Shown piece after piece: positions 48,085 through 57,015 of a stretch of 64,000 nt of DNA; position 1 is the first letter of the stretch; every line of letters starts with the position of its first letter. Under the pieces are notes generated by a model. That model saw only the letters and a list, made by a program, of their open reading frames with translations. It was not told the origin of the DNA and did no database searches. The position numbers and the translations under genes are program-made. The DNA is from Pseudomonas sp. BGr12 (GTDB lineage: Bacteria > Pseudomonadota > Gammaproteobacteria > Pseudomonadales > Pseudomonadaceae), in the NCBI RefSeq assembly GCF_030272895.1, contig NZ_JALRNF010000003.1, positions 62,001 through 126,000 of the forward strand. The letters are read 5' to 3'.

Positions 48085-49290
48085 ATGCTCGCTGCCGTAA
48101 TGCGCTACAGCCCGCAGGTGCGCCTGTTGCTGGCTACCACGTTTATCCTGACCCTGGCCCGGGCCATCACCCTGCCCTACCTGGTGGTTTACCTCGCGGA
48201 AAATTTCACCCTCGACATCAGCGGAATCGGCCTGGTGATCGGCGGCGCGCTGATCGTCGCTTCGCTATTGAGCCTGTATGGCGGCTACCTGATCGACACC
48301 CTGCGCAGCTACACGGTGATCATCGCCTCGACCCTGGTCTTTGCCCTGGCCTTCGTGGCCGCCGTGATCAGCCGCGAACTGAGCCTGTTCTTCATCAGCC
48401 TGGTGCTGATCAACCTGGCCCTGGCGGTGGTCGATATTGCCGCCAAGGCCGGCTTCTGCGCCCTGCTGCCGGTTGAGGAACGCGCCGAGGTGTTCTCGAT
48501 CAAGTACACCCTGAGCAACGTCGCCTATGCCGTGGGGCCCTTTGTCGGCGTGGCCCTGGTGCTGTTCGACAGCCACCTGCCGTTCCTGCTGTCCGCCCTG
48601 CTGGGGCTGGTCACCTGCCTGTGCTACCGGCATTGGGGCGAGCGTTCGGCGCGGGCGGTCCAGGACGGCGCAGCGCCGGCCGGCTTTGCCAGCGTCGGCG
48701 TACAACTGCTCAAGGACCGCCGGCTGATCTGCTTCACCCTGGGCGGCGCCCTCAGCGCCGTGGTGTTCGGCCAGTTCACCGCCTACCTGTCGCAGTACCT
48801 GGTGGTGACCAGCAGCGCCAGCCAGGCGGCGCACTACATCAGCTACCTGGTGGCCACCAACGCCGTCACGGTCATCGCCCTGCAGTACGTGATCGGCCGG
48901 CGCATCAACAGCCGCCAGTTGATGCCCTGGCTGCTGGCCGGGATGGCGCTGTTCCTCGCCGGCCTGCTCGGCTTCTCCATGGCCAGCTCGCTGCTGGTCT
49001 GGTGCCTGGCGATGCTGGTGTTTACCCTGGGCGAAATCATCGTCATCCCGGCCGAGTACATGTTCATCGACAGCATTGCCCCCGAACACCTGCGCGGGGT
49101 GTATTACGGCGCACAGAACCTGTCCAACCTCGGCGCGGCACTGGGGCCGGTGATCTGCGGCTTCGCCCTGGCGCACCTGGTGCCGGTGGCGACCTTCTAC
49201 CTGTTGATCGGTTCGGTGCTGCTGGCAGCGCTGTTCTATTACCTGGGCGCGCGCCCGGGTTCCGGCCAGGTCGACCAGGCCCTGGCCTGA
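48085..49290 (+). CDS. MFS transporter of unknown substrate
   Basis: A protein of 401 residues from the ATG at 48085 (AAGGAAG upstream); a GTG two codons earlier is possible. Twelve hydrophobic helices are visible, with loop motifs GGYLIDTLRSY after helix 2 and YVIGRRINSRQLMP in the second half. VPATFYLLIGS-like C-terminal helices and a late GEIIVIPAEYMFIDSIAPEHLRGVYYGAQNLSNLGAALGP match multidrug-type MFS proteins such as MdtH. It is divergent from the TDT gene. Confidence 0.82.
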   Translation: MLAAVMRYSPQVRLLLATTFILTLARAITLPYLVVYLAENFTLDISGIGLVIGGALIVASLLSLYGGYLIDTLRSYTVIIASTLVFALAFVAAVISRELSLFFISLVLINLALAVVDIAAKAGFCALLPVEERAEVFSIKYTLSNVAYAVGPFVGVALVLFDSHLPFLLSALLGLVTCLCYRHWGERSARAVQDGAAPAGFASVGVQLLKDRRLICFTLGGALSAVVFGQFTAYLSQYLVVTSSASQAAHYISYLVATNAVTVIALQYVIGRRINSRQLMPWLLAGMALFLAGLLGFSMASSLLVWCLAMLVFTLGEIIVIPAEYMFIDSIAPEHLRGVYYGAQNLSNLGAALGPVICGFALAHLVPVATFYLLIGSVLLAALFYYLGARPGSGQVDQALA

Positions 49291-49419
49291 GCCGCCCTGC
49301 GACGCTCTGCCACTGCGACCATCGTCGGCGCTGACGAAGCGCCGGCGGCGTGCCAGACTGATTGATCGAGGTTTGCCGTTGTGCCGGCGGCGGATCCACC
49401 TTTTTGTTTCGGAGTTGTC

Positions 49420-52400
49420 ATGTCGCTGTCCAGTGGGCTGATCGCCGTGGTCGCCCTGGCCTATATGGCCATCATGTTCGCTATCGCTTTCTATGGCGAC
49501 CGCCGCAGCAAGCCGCTGCCGCCGCGCCTGCGCGCCTGGGTGTACAGCCTGTCGCTGGCGGTGTACTGCACCAGCTGGACCTTCTTCGGCGCCGTCGGCC
49601 AGGCCGCCGAACAACTCTGGGCGTTCCTGCCGATCTACCTGGGCCCTGTGCTGTTGCTGCTGTTCGCCCCCTGGGTGCTGCAGAAGATGGTGCTGATCAG
49701 CAAACAGGAAAACATCACCTCGATCGCCGACTTCATCGCCGCCCGCTATGGCAAGTCCCAGACCCTGGCCGTGGTGGTGGCGCTGATCTGCCTGGTCGGC
49801 GTGCTGCCCTACATCGCCTTGCAGCTCAAGGGCATCGTGCTGGGCGTCAACCTGCTGATCGGCGCCAGCGCCGACGCCACCGGCAGCCGCGTGCAGGACA
49901 CCGCGCTGGTGGTTTCGCTGGTGCTGGCGCTGTTCTCCATCGTGTTCGGTACGCGCAGCCTGGACGTCACCGAACACCACCGCGGCATGGTCCTGGCCAT
50001 CGCCTTCGAATCCCTGGTCAAGCTGCTGGCATTCCTGGCCGTGGGCGCCTTCGTCACCTTCGGCTTGTACAACGGCTTCGACGACCTGTTCAGCCAGGCG
50101 AAGCTGGCCCCGCGCCTGGAAGGCTTCTGGAACGAGACTATCAATTGGCCGTCGATGATCGTGCAGACCGGCGTGGCGATGATGGCGATCATCTGCCTGC
50201 CGCGGCAGTTCCATGTCACCGTGGTCGAGAACATCGAGCCGCAGGACATGCGCCTGGCCCGCTGGGTGTTCCCGACCTACCTGATACTCGCCGCCCTGTT
50301 CGTGGTGCCCATTGCCCTGGCCGGGCAGATGCTGCTACCGGGCTCGGTGATTCCCGACTCCTTCGTCATCAGCCTGCCACTGGCCGAAGCCCACCCGGCC
50401 CTGGCCCTTTTGGCCTTCATCGGTGGCGCTTCGGCCGCCACCGGCATGGTCATCGTCGAGGCCGTGGCGTTGTCGACCATGGTTTCCAACGACATGCTGC
50501 TGCCCTGGCTGTTGCGTCGGCAGAACGCCGAGCGGCCGTTCGAAGTGTTTCGCCACTGGATGCTGTCGGTACGCCGGGTGACCATTGTCGCCATCCTGCT
50601 GCTGGCCTATGTCAGCTACCGCCTGCTGGGCTCCACCGCGAGCCTGGCCACCATCGGCCAGATCGCCTTTGCCGCCGTGACCCAGCTCACCCCGGCCATG
50701 CTCGGCGCCCTGTACTGGAAGCAGGCCAACCGTCGCGGCGTGTTCGCCGGCCTTGCCGCCGGGATCTTCCTCTGGTTCTACACCCTGGTGCTGCCGATTG
50801 CCGCCCACAGCCTGGGCTGGTCGCTGAACCTGTTCCCGGGCCTGGCCTGGCTGCACGGCAACCCGCTGAACTTGCCGATCACGCCGCTGACCCAGGGTGT
50901 GGTGCTGTCGCTGGCCGGCAACTTCACCCTGTTCGCCTGGGTCTCGATCCTCTCGCGCACCCGGGTCTCGGAGCACTGGCAGGCCGGCCGCTTCATCGGC
51001 CAGCAAACCAGCGCCCGGCCCAGCAGCCGCTCGTTGCTGGCGGTGCAGATCGACGACCTGCTGCACCTCGCCGCCCGCTTCGTCGGCGAAGAGCGCGCCC
51101 GGCAGAGTTTCATCCGCTTCGCCTACCGCCAGGGCAAGGGCTTCAACCCCAACCAGAACGCCGACGGCGACTGGATCGAGCACACCGAACGCCTGCTGGC
51201 CGGCGTGCTCGGCGCCTCCTCGACCCGCGCGGTGGTCAAGGCGGCCATCGAAGGCCGTGACATGCAGCTTGAGGACGTGGTGCGCATCGCCGACGAAACC
51301 TCCGAAGTGCTGCAATTCAACCGCGCCCTGCTGCAAGGCGCGATCGAGAACATCAGCCAGGGCATCAGCGTGGTCGACCAGAACCTGCGCCTGGTGGCCT
51401 GGAACCGTCGCTACCTGGAGCTGTTCAACTACCCCGACGGCCTGATCAGCGTCGGCCGACCGATTGCCGACATCATCCGCTACAACGCCGAACGCGGCCT
51501 GTGCGGCCCGGGCGAGGCCCAGGTGCATGTGGCCCGGCGCCTGCACTGGATGCGCCAGGGCCGTGCGCACACCTCCGAGCGCCTGTTCCCCAATGGCCGG
51601 GTCATCGAACTGATCGGCAACCCCATGCCCGGCGGCGGCTTCGTCATGAGCTTCACCGACATCACCCCGTTCCGCGAAGCCGAGCAGGCGCTCAAGGAGG
51701 CCAACGAGGGCCTGGAGCAGCGGGTCGCCGAGCGTACCCATGAGCTGTCGCAACTGAACCAGGCGCTGACCGAGGCCAAGAGCCATGCCGAGGCCGCCAA
51801 CCAGTCCAAGACCCGCTTCCTGGCGGCGGTCAGCCATGACCTGATGCAACCGCTGAACGCGGCACGGCTGTTCTCTGCCGCCCTCTCCCACCAGGGCGAC
51901 GGACTGTCGACCGATGCCCAGCAACTGGTCCAGCACATGGACAGCTCGCTGCGTTCGGCCGAAGAGCTGATCAGCGACCTGCTGGACATCTCGCGCCTGG
52001 AAAACGGCAAGATCAACCCCGATCCCAAGCCCTTTGCCCTCAACGAGCTGTTCGACACCCTGGGCGCCGAGTTCAAGGTGCTGGCCCAGCAACAGGGCCT
52101 GGACTTCCGCCTGCGCGGCAGCCGTCTGCGGGTGCACAGCGACATGAAGCTATTGCGGCGGATCCTGCAGAACTTCCTGACCAATGCCTTCCGCTACGGC
52201 AAGAGCCCGATCCTGCTCGGGGTGCGCCGCGCCGGCGGCAACCTGTGGCTGGAAGTCTGGGACCGCGGCCCGGGCATTGCCGACGACAAGCTGCAGGTGA
52301 TCTTCGAGGAGTTCAAACGCCTGGACAGCCACCAGACCCGTGCCGAGAAAGGCCTGGGCCTGGGCCTGGCGATTGCCGATGGCCTGTGCCGGGTGCTCGG

Positions 52401-52896
52401 CCATCGCCTGGAAGTGCGCTCCTGGCCGGGCAAGGGCAGCGTGTTCCGGGTCAGCGTGCCGCTGGCCACCGCCCCGGCCGCCGTTGTCGTCGCCCCGGCC
52501 GAGCAGGCTGGCCAGCCCCTGGCCGGCATGCAGGTGCTGTGCATCGACAACGAGGACAGCATCCTGATCGGCATGAACAGCCTGCTCAGCCGCTGGGGCT
52601 GCCAGGTCTGGACCGCACGCAGCCGCCAGGAGTGCGACGCCTTGCTGGAGAACGGCATGCGTCCGCACCTGGCGCTGGTCGACTACCACCTGGACGATGG
52701 CGAGACCGGTACCGAACTGATGGCCTGGCTACGCAAGCGCCTGGGCGAGCCCGTACCGGGCGTGGTGATCAGTGCCGACGGGCGTAGCGAAACCGTTGCC
52801 CAGGTCCATGCCGCCGGCCTCGACTACCTGGCCAAACCGGTCAAGCCGGCGGCCTTGCGCGCCCTGCTCAATCGGCATCTGAGCCTGGTCCAGTAA
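49420..52896 (+). CDS. mxtR: SSS-domain hybrid sensor kinase MxtR/CrbS
   Basis: A protein of 1158 residues. The N-terminal sodium:solute symporter-like domain (about 1-510, 12-13 helices) includes AWVYSLSLAVYCTSWTFFGAVGQAA. A PAS domain (about 620-740, ISQGISVVDQNLRLVAWNRRYLELF) and a coiled coil follow. The HisKA box is FLAAVSHDLMQPLNAARLF, the ATPase boxes are NFLTNAFRYG and GLGLGLAIADGL, and the receiver domain at the end has VDYHLDDGETGTEL (phospho-acceptor Asp). MxtR/CrbS senses acetate-linked state and, with the LuxR-type regulator ErdR/CrbR, activates acs and actP. The start at 49420 (CGGAG) is supported by membrane topology. The last 29 bases overlap the convergent rmuC gene. Confidence 0.9.
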   Translation: MSLSSGLIAVVALAYMAIMFAIAFYGDRRSKPLPPRLRAWVYSLSLAVYCTSWTFFGAVGQAAEQLWAFLPIYLGPVLLLLFAPWVLQKMVLISKQENITSIADFIAARYGKSQTLAVVVALICLVGVLPYIALQLKGIVLGVNLLIGASADATGSRVQDTALVVSLVLALFSIVFGTRSLDVTEHHRGMVLAIAFESLVKLLAFLAVGAFVTFGLYNGFDDLFSQAKLAPRLEGFWNETINWPSMIVQTGVAMMAIICLPRQFHVTVVENIEPQDMRLARWVFPTYLILAALFVVPIALAGQMLLPGSVIPDSFVISLPLAEAHPALALLAFIGGASAATGMVIVEAVALSTMVSNDMLLPWLLRRQNAERPFEVFRHWMLSVRRVTIVAILLLAYVSYRLLGSTASLATIGQIAFAAVTQLTPAMLGALYWKQANRRGVFAGLAAGIFLWFYTLVLPIAAHSLGWSLNLFPGLAWLHGNPLNLPITPLTQGVVLSLAGNFTLFAWVSILSRTRVSEHWQAGRFIGQQTSARPSSRSLLAVQIDDLLHLAARFVGEERARQSFIRFAYRQGKGFNPNQNADGDWIEHTERLLAGVLGASSTRAVVKAAIEGRDMQLEDVVRIADETSEVLQFNRALLQGAIENISQGISVVDQNLRLVAWNRRYLELFNYPDGLISVGRPIADIIRYNAERGLCGPGEAQVHVARRLHWMRQGRAHTSERLFPNGRVIELIGNPMPGGGFVMSFTDITPFREAEQALKEANEGLEQRVAERTHELSQLNQALTEAKSHAEAANQSKTRFLAAVSHDLMQPLNAARLFSAALSHQGDGLSTDAQQLVQHMDSSLRSAEELISDLLDISRLENGKINPDPKPFALNELFDTLGAEFKVLAQQQGLDFRLRGSRLRVHSDMKLLRRILQNFLTNAFRYGKSPILLGVRRAGGNLWLEVWDRGPGIADDKLQVIFEEFKRLDSHQTRAEKGLGLGLAIADGLCRVLGHRLEVRSWPGKGSVFRVSVPLATAPAAVVVAPAEQAGQPLAGMQVLCIDNEDSILIGMNSLLSRWGCQVWTARSRQECDALLENGMRPHLALVDYHLDDGETGTELMAWLRKRLGEPVPGVVISADGRSETVAQVHAAGLDYLAKPVKPAALRALLNRHLSLVQ

Positions 52897-54370
52897 GGCT
52901 GCCGGCGGTCAGCGGGTCGCCTTCGCTCATGGCCCGCTCCAGCAGGTCGGCCGGCAGGCTCTTGCTGGCCCGGGCACCGAGCAGCTTGAGCTGCTCGCTG
53001 CGGCTGATCAGGTTGCCACGCCCTTCGCAGAGCTTGTTGCGGGCGGCGCTGTAGGCCTTGTCGACCTGCTGCAGGCGATTCCCCAGTTCGTCCAGGTCCT
53101 GGATGAACAGCACGAACTTGTCATACAGCCAGCCGGCGCGCTCGGCGATTTCCCGGGCGTTCTGGCTCTGGCGCTCCTGCTTCCACAGGCTGTCGATGAC
53201 CCGCAGGGTGGCCAGCAGGGTGGTCGGGCTGACGATCACGATCTGCCGGTCGAAGGCTTCCTGGAACAGGTTCGGCTCGGCCTGCAGGGCCGCCGAAAAC
53301 GCCGCTTCGATCGGCACGAAGAGCAGGACGAAATCCAGGCTGTGCAGCCCTTCCAGGCGGTTGTAATCCTTGCCCGACAAGCCTTTGACATGGTTGCGCA
53401 ACGACAGCACATGCTGCTTGAGCGCCGCCTGGGCGATCTCGCTGTCGTCGCTGGCGATGTATTGCTGGTAGGCGGTCAGGCTGACCTTGGAGTCGACCAC
53501 CACCTGCTTGTCGCCGGGCAGCATGATCAGCACGTCGGGCTGGAAGCGTTCGCCATCGGCACTCTTGAGGCTGACCTGGGTCTGGTACTCGCGGCCCTTC
53601 TCCAGCCCCGCATGCTCCAGCACCCGCTCCAGGATCAGTTCGCCCCAGTTGCCCTGGGTTTTCTGGCCCTTGAGCGCCTGGGTCAGGTTGGTCGCTTCAT
53701 CGCTCAGGCGCAGGTTGAGCTGCTGCAGGCGCTCCAGTTCCTTGGCCAGGGAGAAACGCTCGCGGGCTTCCTGCTGATAGCTCTCTTCCACGCGCTTTTC
53801 GAAAGCCTGGATGCGCTCCTTGAGCGGGTCGAGCAACTGCCCCAGGTGCTGCTGGCTGGTCTGGGCAAAACGCTGCTCGCGCTCGTCGAAGATCTTGCTG
53901 GCCATCTCGGCGAACTGGGCGCGCAGCTCATCCCGCGAGCCCTGGAGGTCGTCCAGGCGTTGCTGGTGGCTGTCCTGTTGTTCACGCAGTTCGGCGCTCA
54001 GGGCTGCGCTGTGGGCGTCCAGGCGCCGCAATTCGGCTTCCCGGGCGCTGCGTTCGAGCTGCCAGGCATGGGCGGCGTCACGGGCATTGTCGCGGTCGAT
54101 CTGCAGCAACTCCAGCTCCCGGGCCTGGGCGGCCAGGGTCGCTTGCTTGGCCGCGTTGGCCTGGCTCAGGTCGCTGATCTCGTCGCGACTGGCATCGAGC
54201 TGGGCGAGCAAGCCTTCCTGGGCCATCTGTGCACTGCCCAGGCGCTCCTCAAGCAGTGCCGCCTGCGCCTCACGGGCGGCCAGCCTGCGTTGCTGCTGGA
54301 ACACCCAGCCCAGACACGGCACCGCGGCCGCCATGATTCCCAGTACCAGACTGGTCAGATCCAACGCCAT
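52868..54370 (-). CDS. rmuC: DNA recombination protein RmuC
   Basis: A protein of 500 residues. One N-terminal membrane helix (about 4-24) is followed by a long coiled coil (about 28-200, rich in Glu/Gln/Leu/Ala). The RmuC domain (about 205-460) has GNWGELILERVLEHAGLEKGREYQTQVSLKSADGERFQPDVLIMLPGDKQVVVDSKVSL, with the nuclease-like Asp/Glu...DSK pattern. It limits inversion rearrangements at short repeats. The ATG at 54370 is chosen, but GTG at 54376 is equally possible. The 3' end overlaps mxtR. Confidence 0.93.
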   Translation of the reverse strand: MALDLTSLVLGIMAAAVPCLGWVFQQQRRLAAREAQAALLEERLGSAQMAQEGLLAQLDASRDEISDLSQANAAKQATLAAQARELELLQIDRDNARDAAHAWQLERSAREAELRRLDAHSAALSAELREQQDSHQQRLDDLQGSRDELRAQFAEMASKIFDEREQRFAQTSQQHLGQLLDPLKERIQAFEKRVEESYQQEARERFSLAKELERLQQLNLRLSDEATNLTQALKGQKTQGNWGELILERVLEHAGLEKGREYQTQVSLKSADGERFQPDVLIMLPGDKQVVVDSKVSLTAYQQYIASDDSEIAQAALKQHVLSLRNHVKGLSGKDYNRLEGLHSLDFVLLFVPIEAAFSAALQAEPNLFQEAFDRQIVIVSPTTLLATLRVIDSLWKQERQSQNAREIAERAGWLYDKFVLFIQDLDELGNRLQQVDKAYSAARNKLCEGRGNLISRSEQLKLLGARASKSLPADLLERAMSEGDPLTAGSLTGPGSDAD

Positions 54371-54435
54371 TGCCACCCCGATACCCTCTCCTGAAATCAG
54401 CGGCAGAGCTTATCAGCCTTGCCGCTGACCTGCAG

Positions 54436-54864
54436 TCATGCGTCCACCAGGTGCTTGAGCAGGCGCCGGGCTTCCTGGGAGCCCTGGCTTGCCGCCATTT
54501 CCAGCCAGTAGCGTGCCTGTTCGGGTTCGTTGACCTGCGGCTGGGCACACAGCTTTGCGTATTCAAGCTGGGCACGCCGGTCGCCGGCACGGGCGGCCTG
54601 GCGCAACAGGTCATGCCCGATACGCCGGTCCCGGGCATTGCCGCAGTCACGACAGAGCATCTGCCCCAGGCGGCTCTGGGCCACCACCACCCCCTGGCGG
54701 GCCGGTTGCTTGAGCAGGCGTCCGGCAAAATGCTTGACGTTGGGGTTGTCACCCAGGCGCGGGTTGTCGAGCAGCCACAGGGCGACCTTCAAGGAGAAGC
54801 GCTTGGACTCGGGCGAAGGCGATTGCGGGGAAGAATTTGCAGGGGGGTTAGCGCGAAACTTCAT
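54436..54864 (-). CDS. Sel1-repeat protein
   Basis: A protein of 142 residues from the ATG at 54864; a TTG at 54882 is an alternative because no strong ribosome-binding site is seen for either. The second half holds two Sel1-like helical repeats (AQSRLGQMLCRDCGNARDRRIGHDLLRQAARAGDRRAQLEYAKLC and EPEQARYWLEMAASQGSQEARRLL). A CRDCG pair of Cys is present. Such repeats mediate protein contacts; partner unknown. A gene-poor stretch follows upstream. Confidence 0.8.
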   Translation of the reverse strand: MKFRANPPANSSPQSPSPESKRFSLKVALWLLDNPRLGDNPNVKHFAGRLLKQPARQGVVVAQSRLGQMLCRDCGNARDRRIGHDLLRQAARAGDRRAQLEYAKLCAQPQVNEPEQARYWLEMAASQGSQEARRLLKHLVDA

Positions 54865-55087
54865 AACAAACAGCAAAGGCAACTCGAAAGGCGCGCCACT
54901 CTACTCCATTTTTCTGACAATGACCCGAGCCTTTTCCACACTTTTTTCAAAATATTTCTGTGTTTATTTATTGACGCCGACCAGGGGAATTTACCCCGAT
55001 GAGAAGTCGGGTTGACGATTGTCCGACACATCGGAAAAAGCTGGCACGCCCGTCCTAGAGCAAGCGCTCGGGACAATCCACAGAAGC

Positions 55088-55096
55088 TGTGGATAA
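55088..55096. promoter_or_regulatory. DnaA box
   Basis: TGTGGATAA, the complement of the consensus TTATCCACA, flanked by degenerate boxes (CAATCCACA at 55074-55082 and GTGGACAAC at 55101-55109). Confidence 0.45.
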
Positions 55097-55415
55097 CTCG
55101 GTGGACAACCCCCTCCAATACCCCGCAAACCCCTATGGAATGGGGCTTTGGCTCAAACTGTCGATTTTTTCACCAGCTAAAATAAGTGTTTTTTTTCATT
55201 GACTTAAGCCTCTGGTCAAGTCATTGGCGGGCCACTCGGGGGCTGTTGCAGGGCTGTAACATCGAATGCGCCACGTGTGTACAACCGCCCCAAAGAAAGG
55301 CAGATCGCTGCACGAATTTGGCACGTTCCCTGCCTTGCGCCCGCAAAACAGCCCTTCCCAGCGAGCCAAAAACACGCGATACTGATCGGCTTCCCCGATG
55401 AAAAACCCTTATTCC

Positions 55416-55444
55416 TTGCCAACCGCCGGCCAGTGCTGTAGTCT
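55416..55444 (+). promoter_or_regulatory. Sigma70 promoter candidate
   Basis: TTGCCA and TAGTCT separated by 17 bases, pointing rightwards into the long region before the gene at 55824. Confidence 0.5.
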
Positions 55445-55823
55445 TGCCGCCGTTAGTACCAAGCTGAAAGTCAATTCTGGCCAAAGCAGTCCTTGCAGTG
55501 CCCTGCCCACCTCGGGTCAGCGCCTGCTGAAACCAGGACCGGCCCACTCGATGGTTCCCAGGTAAATCTCACGCTTACCCTGACCGAACCAACCTGCAGA
55601 TTGATCAGGATCTTCACCCCGCGGCATAGAACCTCGACCCGGTGTGTTGCCTGTCCTCTGACGTACCTACCAGTCAGCCCCAGCGCCACACGATAAATGC
55701 GCCCACAACTGGCTGCCCTGTTCCAGTCAGGTTCTTCGCCCCAGGCCTAAATGCCGGCGTTACTGGAACGTTTTAAATGTGCACGGATCGAAACCGTGTC
55801 TATTGCAGGAACATCCAATAACT

Positions 55824-56048
55824 ATGACTCACTCTATCCATACTCAGGCTGCGATTCGCACCCTATCCCAGGCATTTGCCCCACTGAACTGCTTGATCCT
55901 GGCGTCGCGCAAGGGCGGCTTCAGCTTCACCCTGGTCAATGAACACGGCATTGCCCGTCACAGCGAGCGCCTGTACCCCGAGCAGTACAGCCAGGCCGAA
56001 CCGCTGCAGGCGGTGATCGAGCGCACCCGCCAGGCCCTGGTTGCCTGA
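55824..56048 (+). CDS. Small conserved protein of unknown function
   Basis: A protein of 74 residues with no membrane segment (RTLSQAFAPLNCLILASRKGGFSFTLVNEHGIARHSERLYP). The start at 55824 has GGAACATCC upstream and gives a compact protein; the in-frame 55779 codon would lack a ribosome-binding site. It is followed directly by an intrinsic terminator, which supports a real, separately terminated gene. I do not recognise a characterised family. Confidence 0.72.
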   Translation: MTHSIHTQAAIRTLSQAFAPLNCLILASRKGGFSFTLVNEHGIARHSERLYPEQYSQAEPLQAVIERTRQALVA

Positions 56049-56071
56049 TTCGCGCTGCCGCTGCACCGCTC

Positions 56072-56099
56072 AAGCCCCGCCCTCTGGCGGGGCTTTTTG
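56072..56099 (+). terminator. Intrinsic terminator after the 74-residue gene
   Basis: Stem AGCCCCGCC / GGCGGGGCT with loop CTCT and a five-T run, 24 bases after the stop codon. Confidence 0.92.
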
Positions 56100-56111
56100 T
56101 TTCCAGCCCCC

Positions 56112-56199
56112 TGTGGGAGCGGCGGTGCGACGACTCGACTTGCCCCGCGATCGCGGACTGGAAGATAAATCGCAATCGCGGGACAAGCCCGCTCCTACA
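56112..56199. repeat. REP pair 11 (one long, one short arm)
   Basis: Long-type arm 56112-56151 and short-type arm 56175-56199 in inverse orientation. Together with the terminator before it and a promoter-like region after it, this accounts for the 339 bases between the two small genes. Confidence 0.9.
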
Positions 56200-56387
56200 G
56201 GGCCTAATCACTTCGCGGCATATGATTTATAACTGGAAGCTGCAAATGTTTTTAAAACAGGCCTTTACGGCTCGAATATGACACTACACTTCAACTCAAG
56301 CGGCACAGGCCGCTTCCGGCGGGCCTGACCGACTCACCAGCTGCCAAGCTCCAGCGTCCGCCGGCCAATTCAAAGTTCGAGGGCTTT

Positions 56388-56870
56388 ATGGGTATCGCCG
56401 CGAGCGAGTTGAGCCAGTTTGTCATCCGCCCGACCCTGATCTACCTGGGCCGCCACTGTGCAAGCGCCGAAGCATTGTTACTGGGAGTTGCCGCCAGCCA
56501 GTCGGCCCTCGGTTCGGCCCTGCACGATCGCCGCGGCCACGGCCTCTACCGCATCGGCGAACACCGCCACCAGACGCTATGGGACCAGTTCCTGGCCCGC
56601 GACCCGGAACTGGCCAGCCTGGTTCGCGGCCTGGCCAGCCAGCACGCTTTCCTCAGCGGCCCGCACCTGGAACTGACCGTCAACCTGCGCTACGCCACCG
56701 CCATCGCCTGGATGCTGATCGAAGAACAAGCCCCGACACTCCCCGCTGCCGATGATCTTCTGGGCCTGGCGCGCATCTGGCGCCAGACCTTCCAACCCCA
56801 GGGACGCCTGCGCGATTTCACCTGCGCATGGGAAACCTGCATCGCCCCTGTGACTCTGCAAGCCTGCTGA
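56388..56870 (+). CDS. Conserved hypothetical protein upstream of fadL
   Basis: A soluble, mostly helical protein of 160 residues (FVIRPTLIYLGRHCASAEALLLGVAASQSALGSAL at the start; GLYRIGEHRHQTLWDQFLA; LELTVNLRYATAIAWMLIEEQAP). It has Cys at residue 24 and two near the C-terminus, and no signal peptide. Codon use is normal for the genome. It lies 145 bases before fadL on the same strand. I recognise it only as a conserved Pseudomonas protein without known function. Confidence 0.75.
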   Translation: MGIAASELSQFVIRPTLIYLGRHCASAEALLLGVAASQSALGSALHDRRGHGLYRIGEHRHQTLWDQFLARDPELASLVRGLASQHAFLSGPHLELTVNLRYATAIAWMLIEEQAPTLPAADDLLGLARIWRQTFQPQGRLRDFTCAWETCIAPVTLQAC

Positions 56871-57015
56871 CAGTCACTGAACTCCAATTTGGGAAAAATC
56901 CGAAATTCTGGTCGGATTGTCCTACAAAACCGCTCTATCTCCAGTGTTTCAGCCTATAGCGCTGAGGTCGAAATGTTGGTAATTTTCGCCCCGGAGATCC
57001 CAAGGAGTTCTAATA

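Larger units (their letters stand above)
54865..55823. other. Gene-poor stretch of about 960 bases
   Basis: No convincing coding frame was found. The left part (54900-55000) is the promoter side of the Sel1 gene. At 55074-55106 there is a consensus DnaA box and two degenerate ones next to an AT-rich run (55144-55215). An inverted repeat TGACTT/AAGTCA lies at 55200-55226. A good sigma70 promoter at 55416-55444 points to the small gene at 55824, leaving about 370 bases of possible untranslated leader or small RNA. Short frames here lack good codon use. Confidence 0.5.

Noticed and set aside
49381..49420. Earlier in-frame start of the MxtR protein at 49381
   Set aside because: It would add 13 residues before the first membrane helix, without a ribosome-binding site; the ATG at 49420 has CGGAG and fits the membrane topology.
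55040..55220. Chromosomal or plasmid replication origin
   Set aside because: Only one consensus DnaA box and no dnaA, rep, parA or rpmH nearby; too little for an origin call.
55398..55562. 54-codon frame beginning MKNPYSLPTAGQCC
   Set aside because: No Shine-Dalgarno sequence, and the sigma70 promoter at 55416-55444 lies inside it; probably not translated.
56871..57015. PsrA or FadR operator upstream of fadL
   Set aside because: No palindrome close enough to the known fatty-acid regulator boxes was found by eye.
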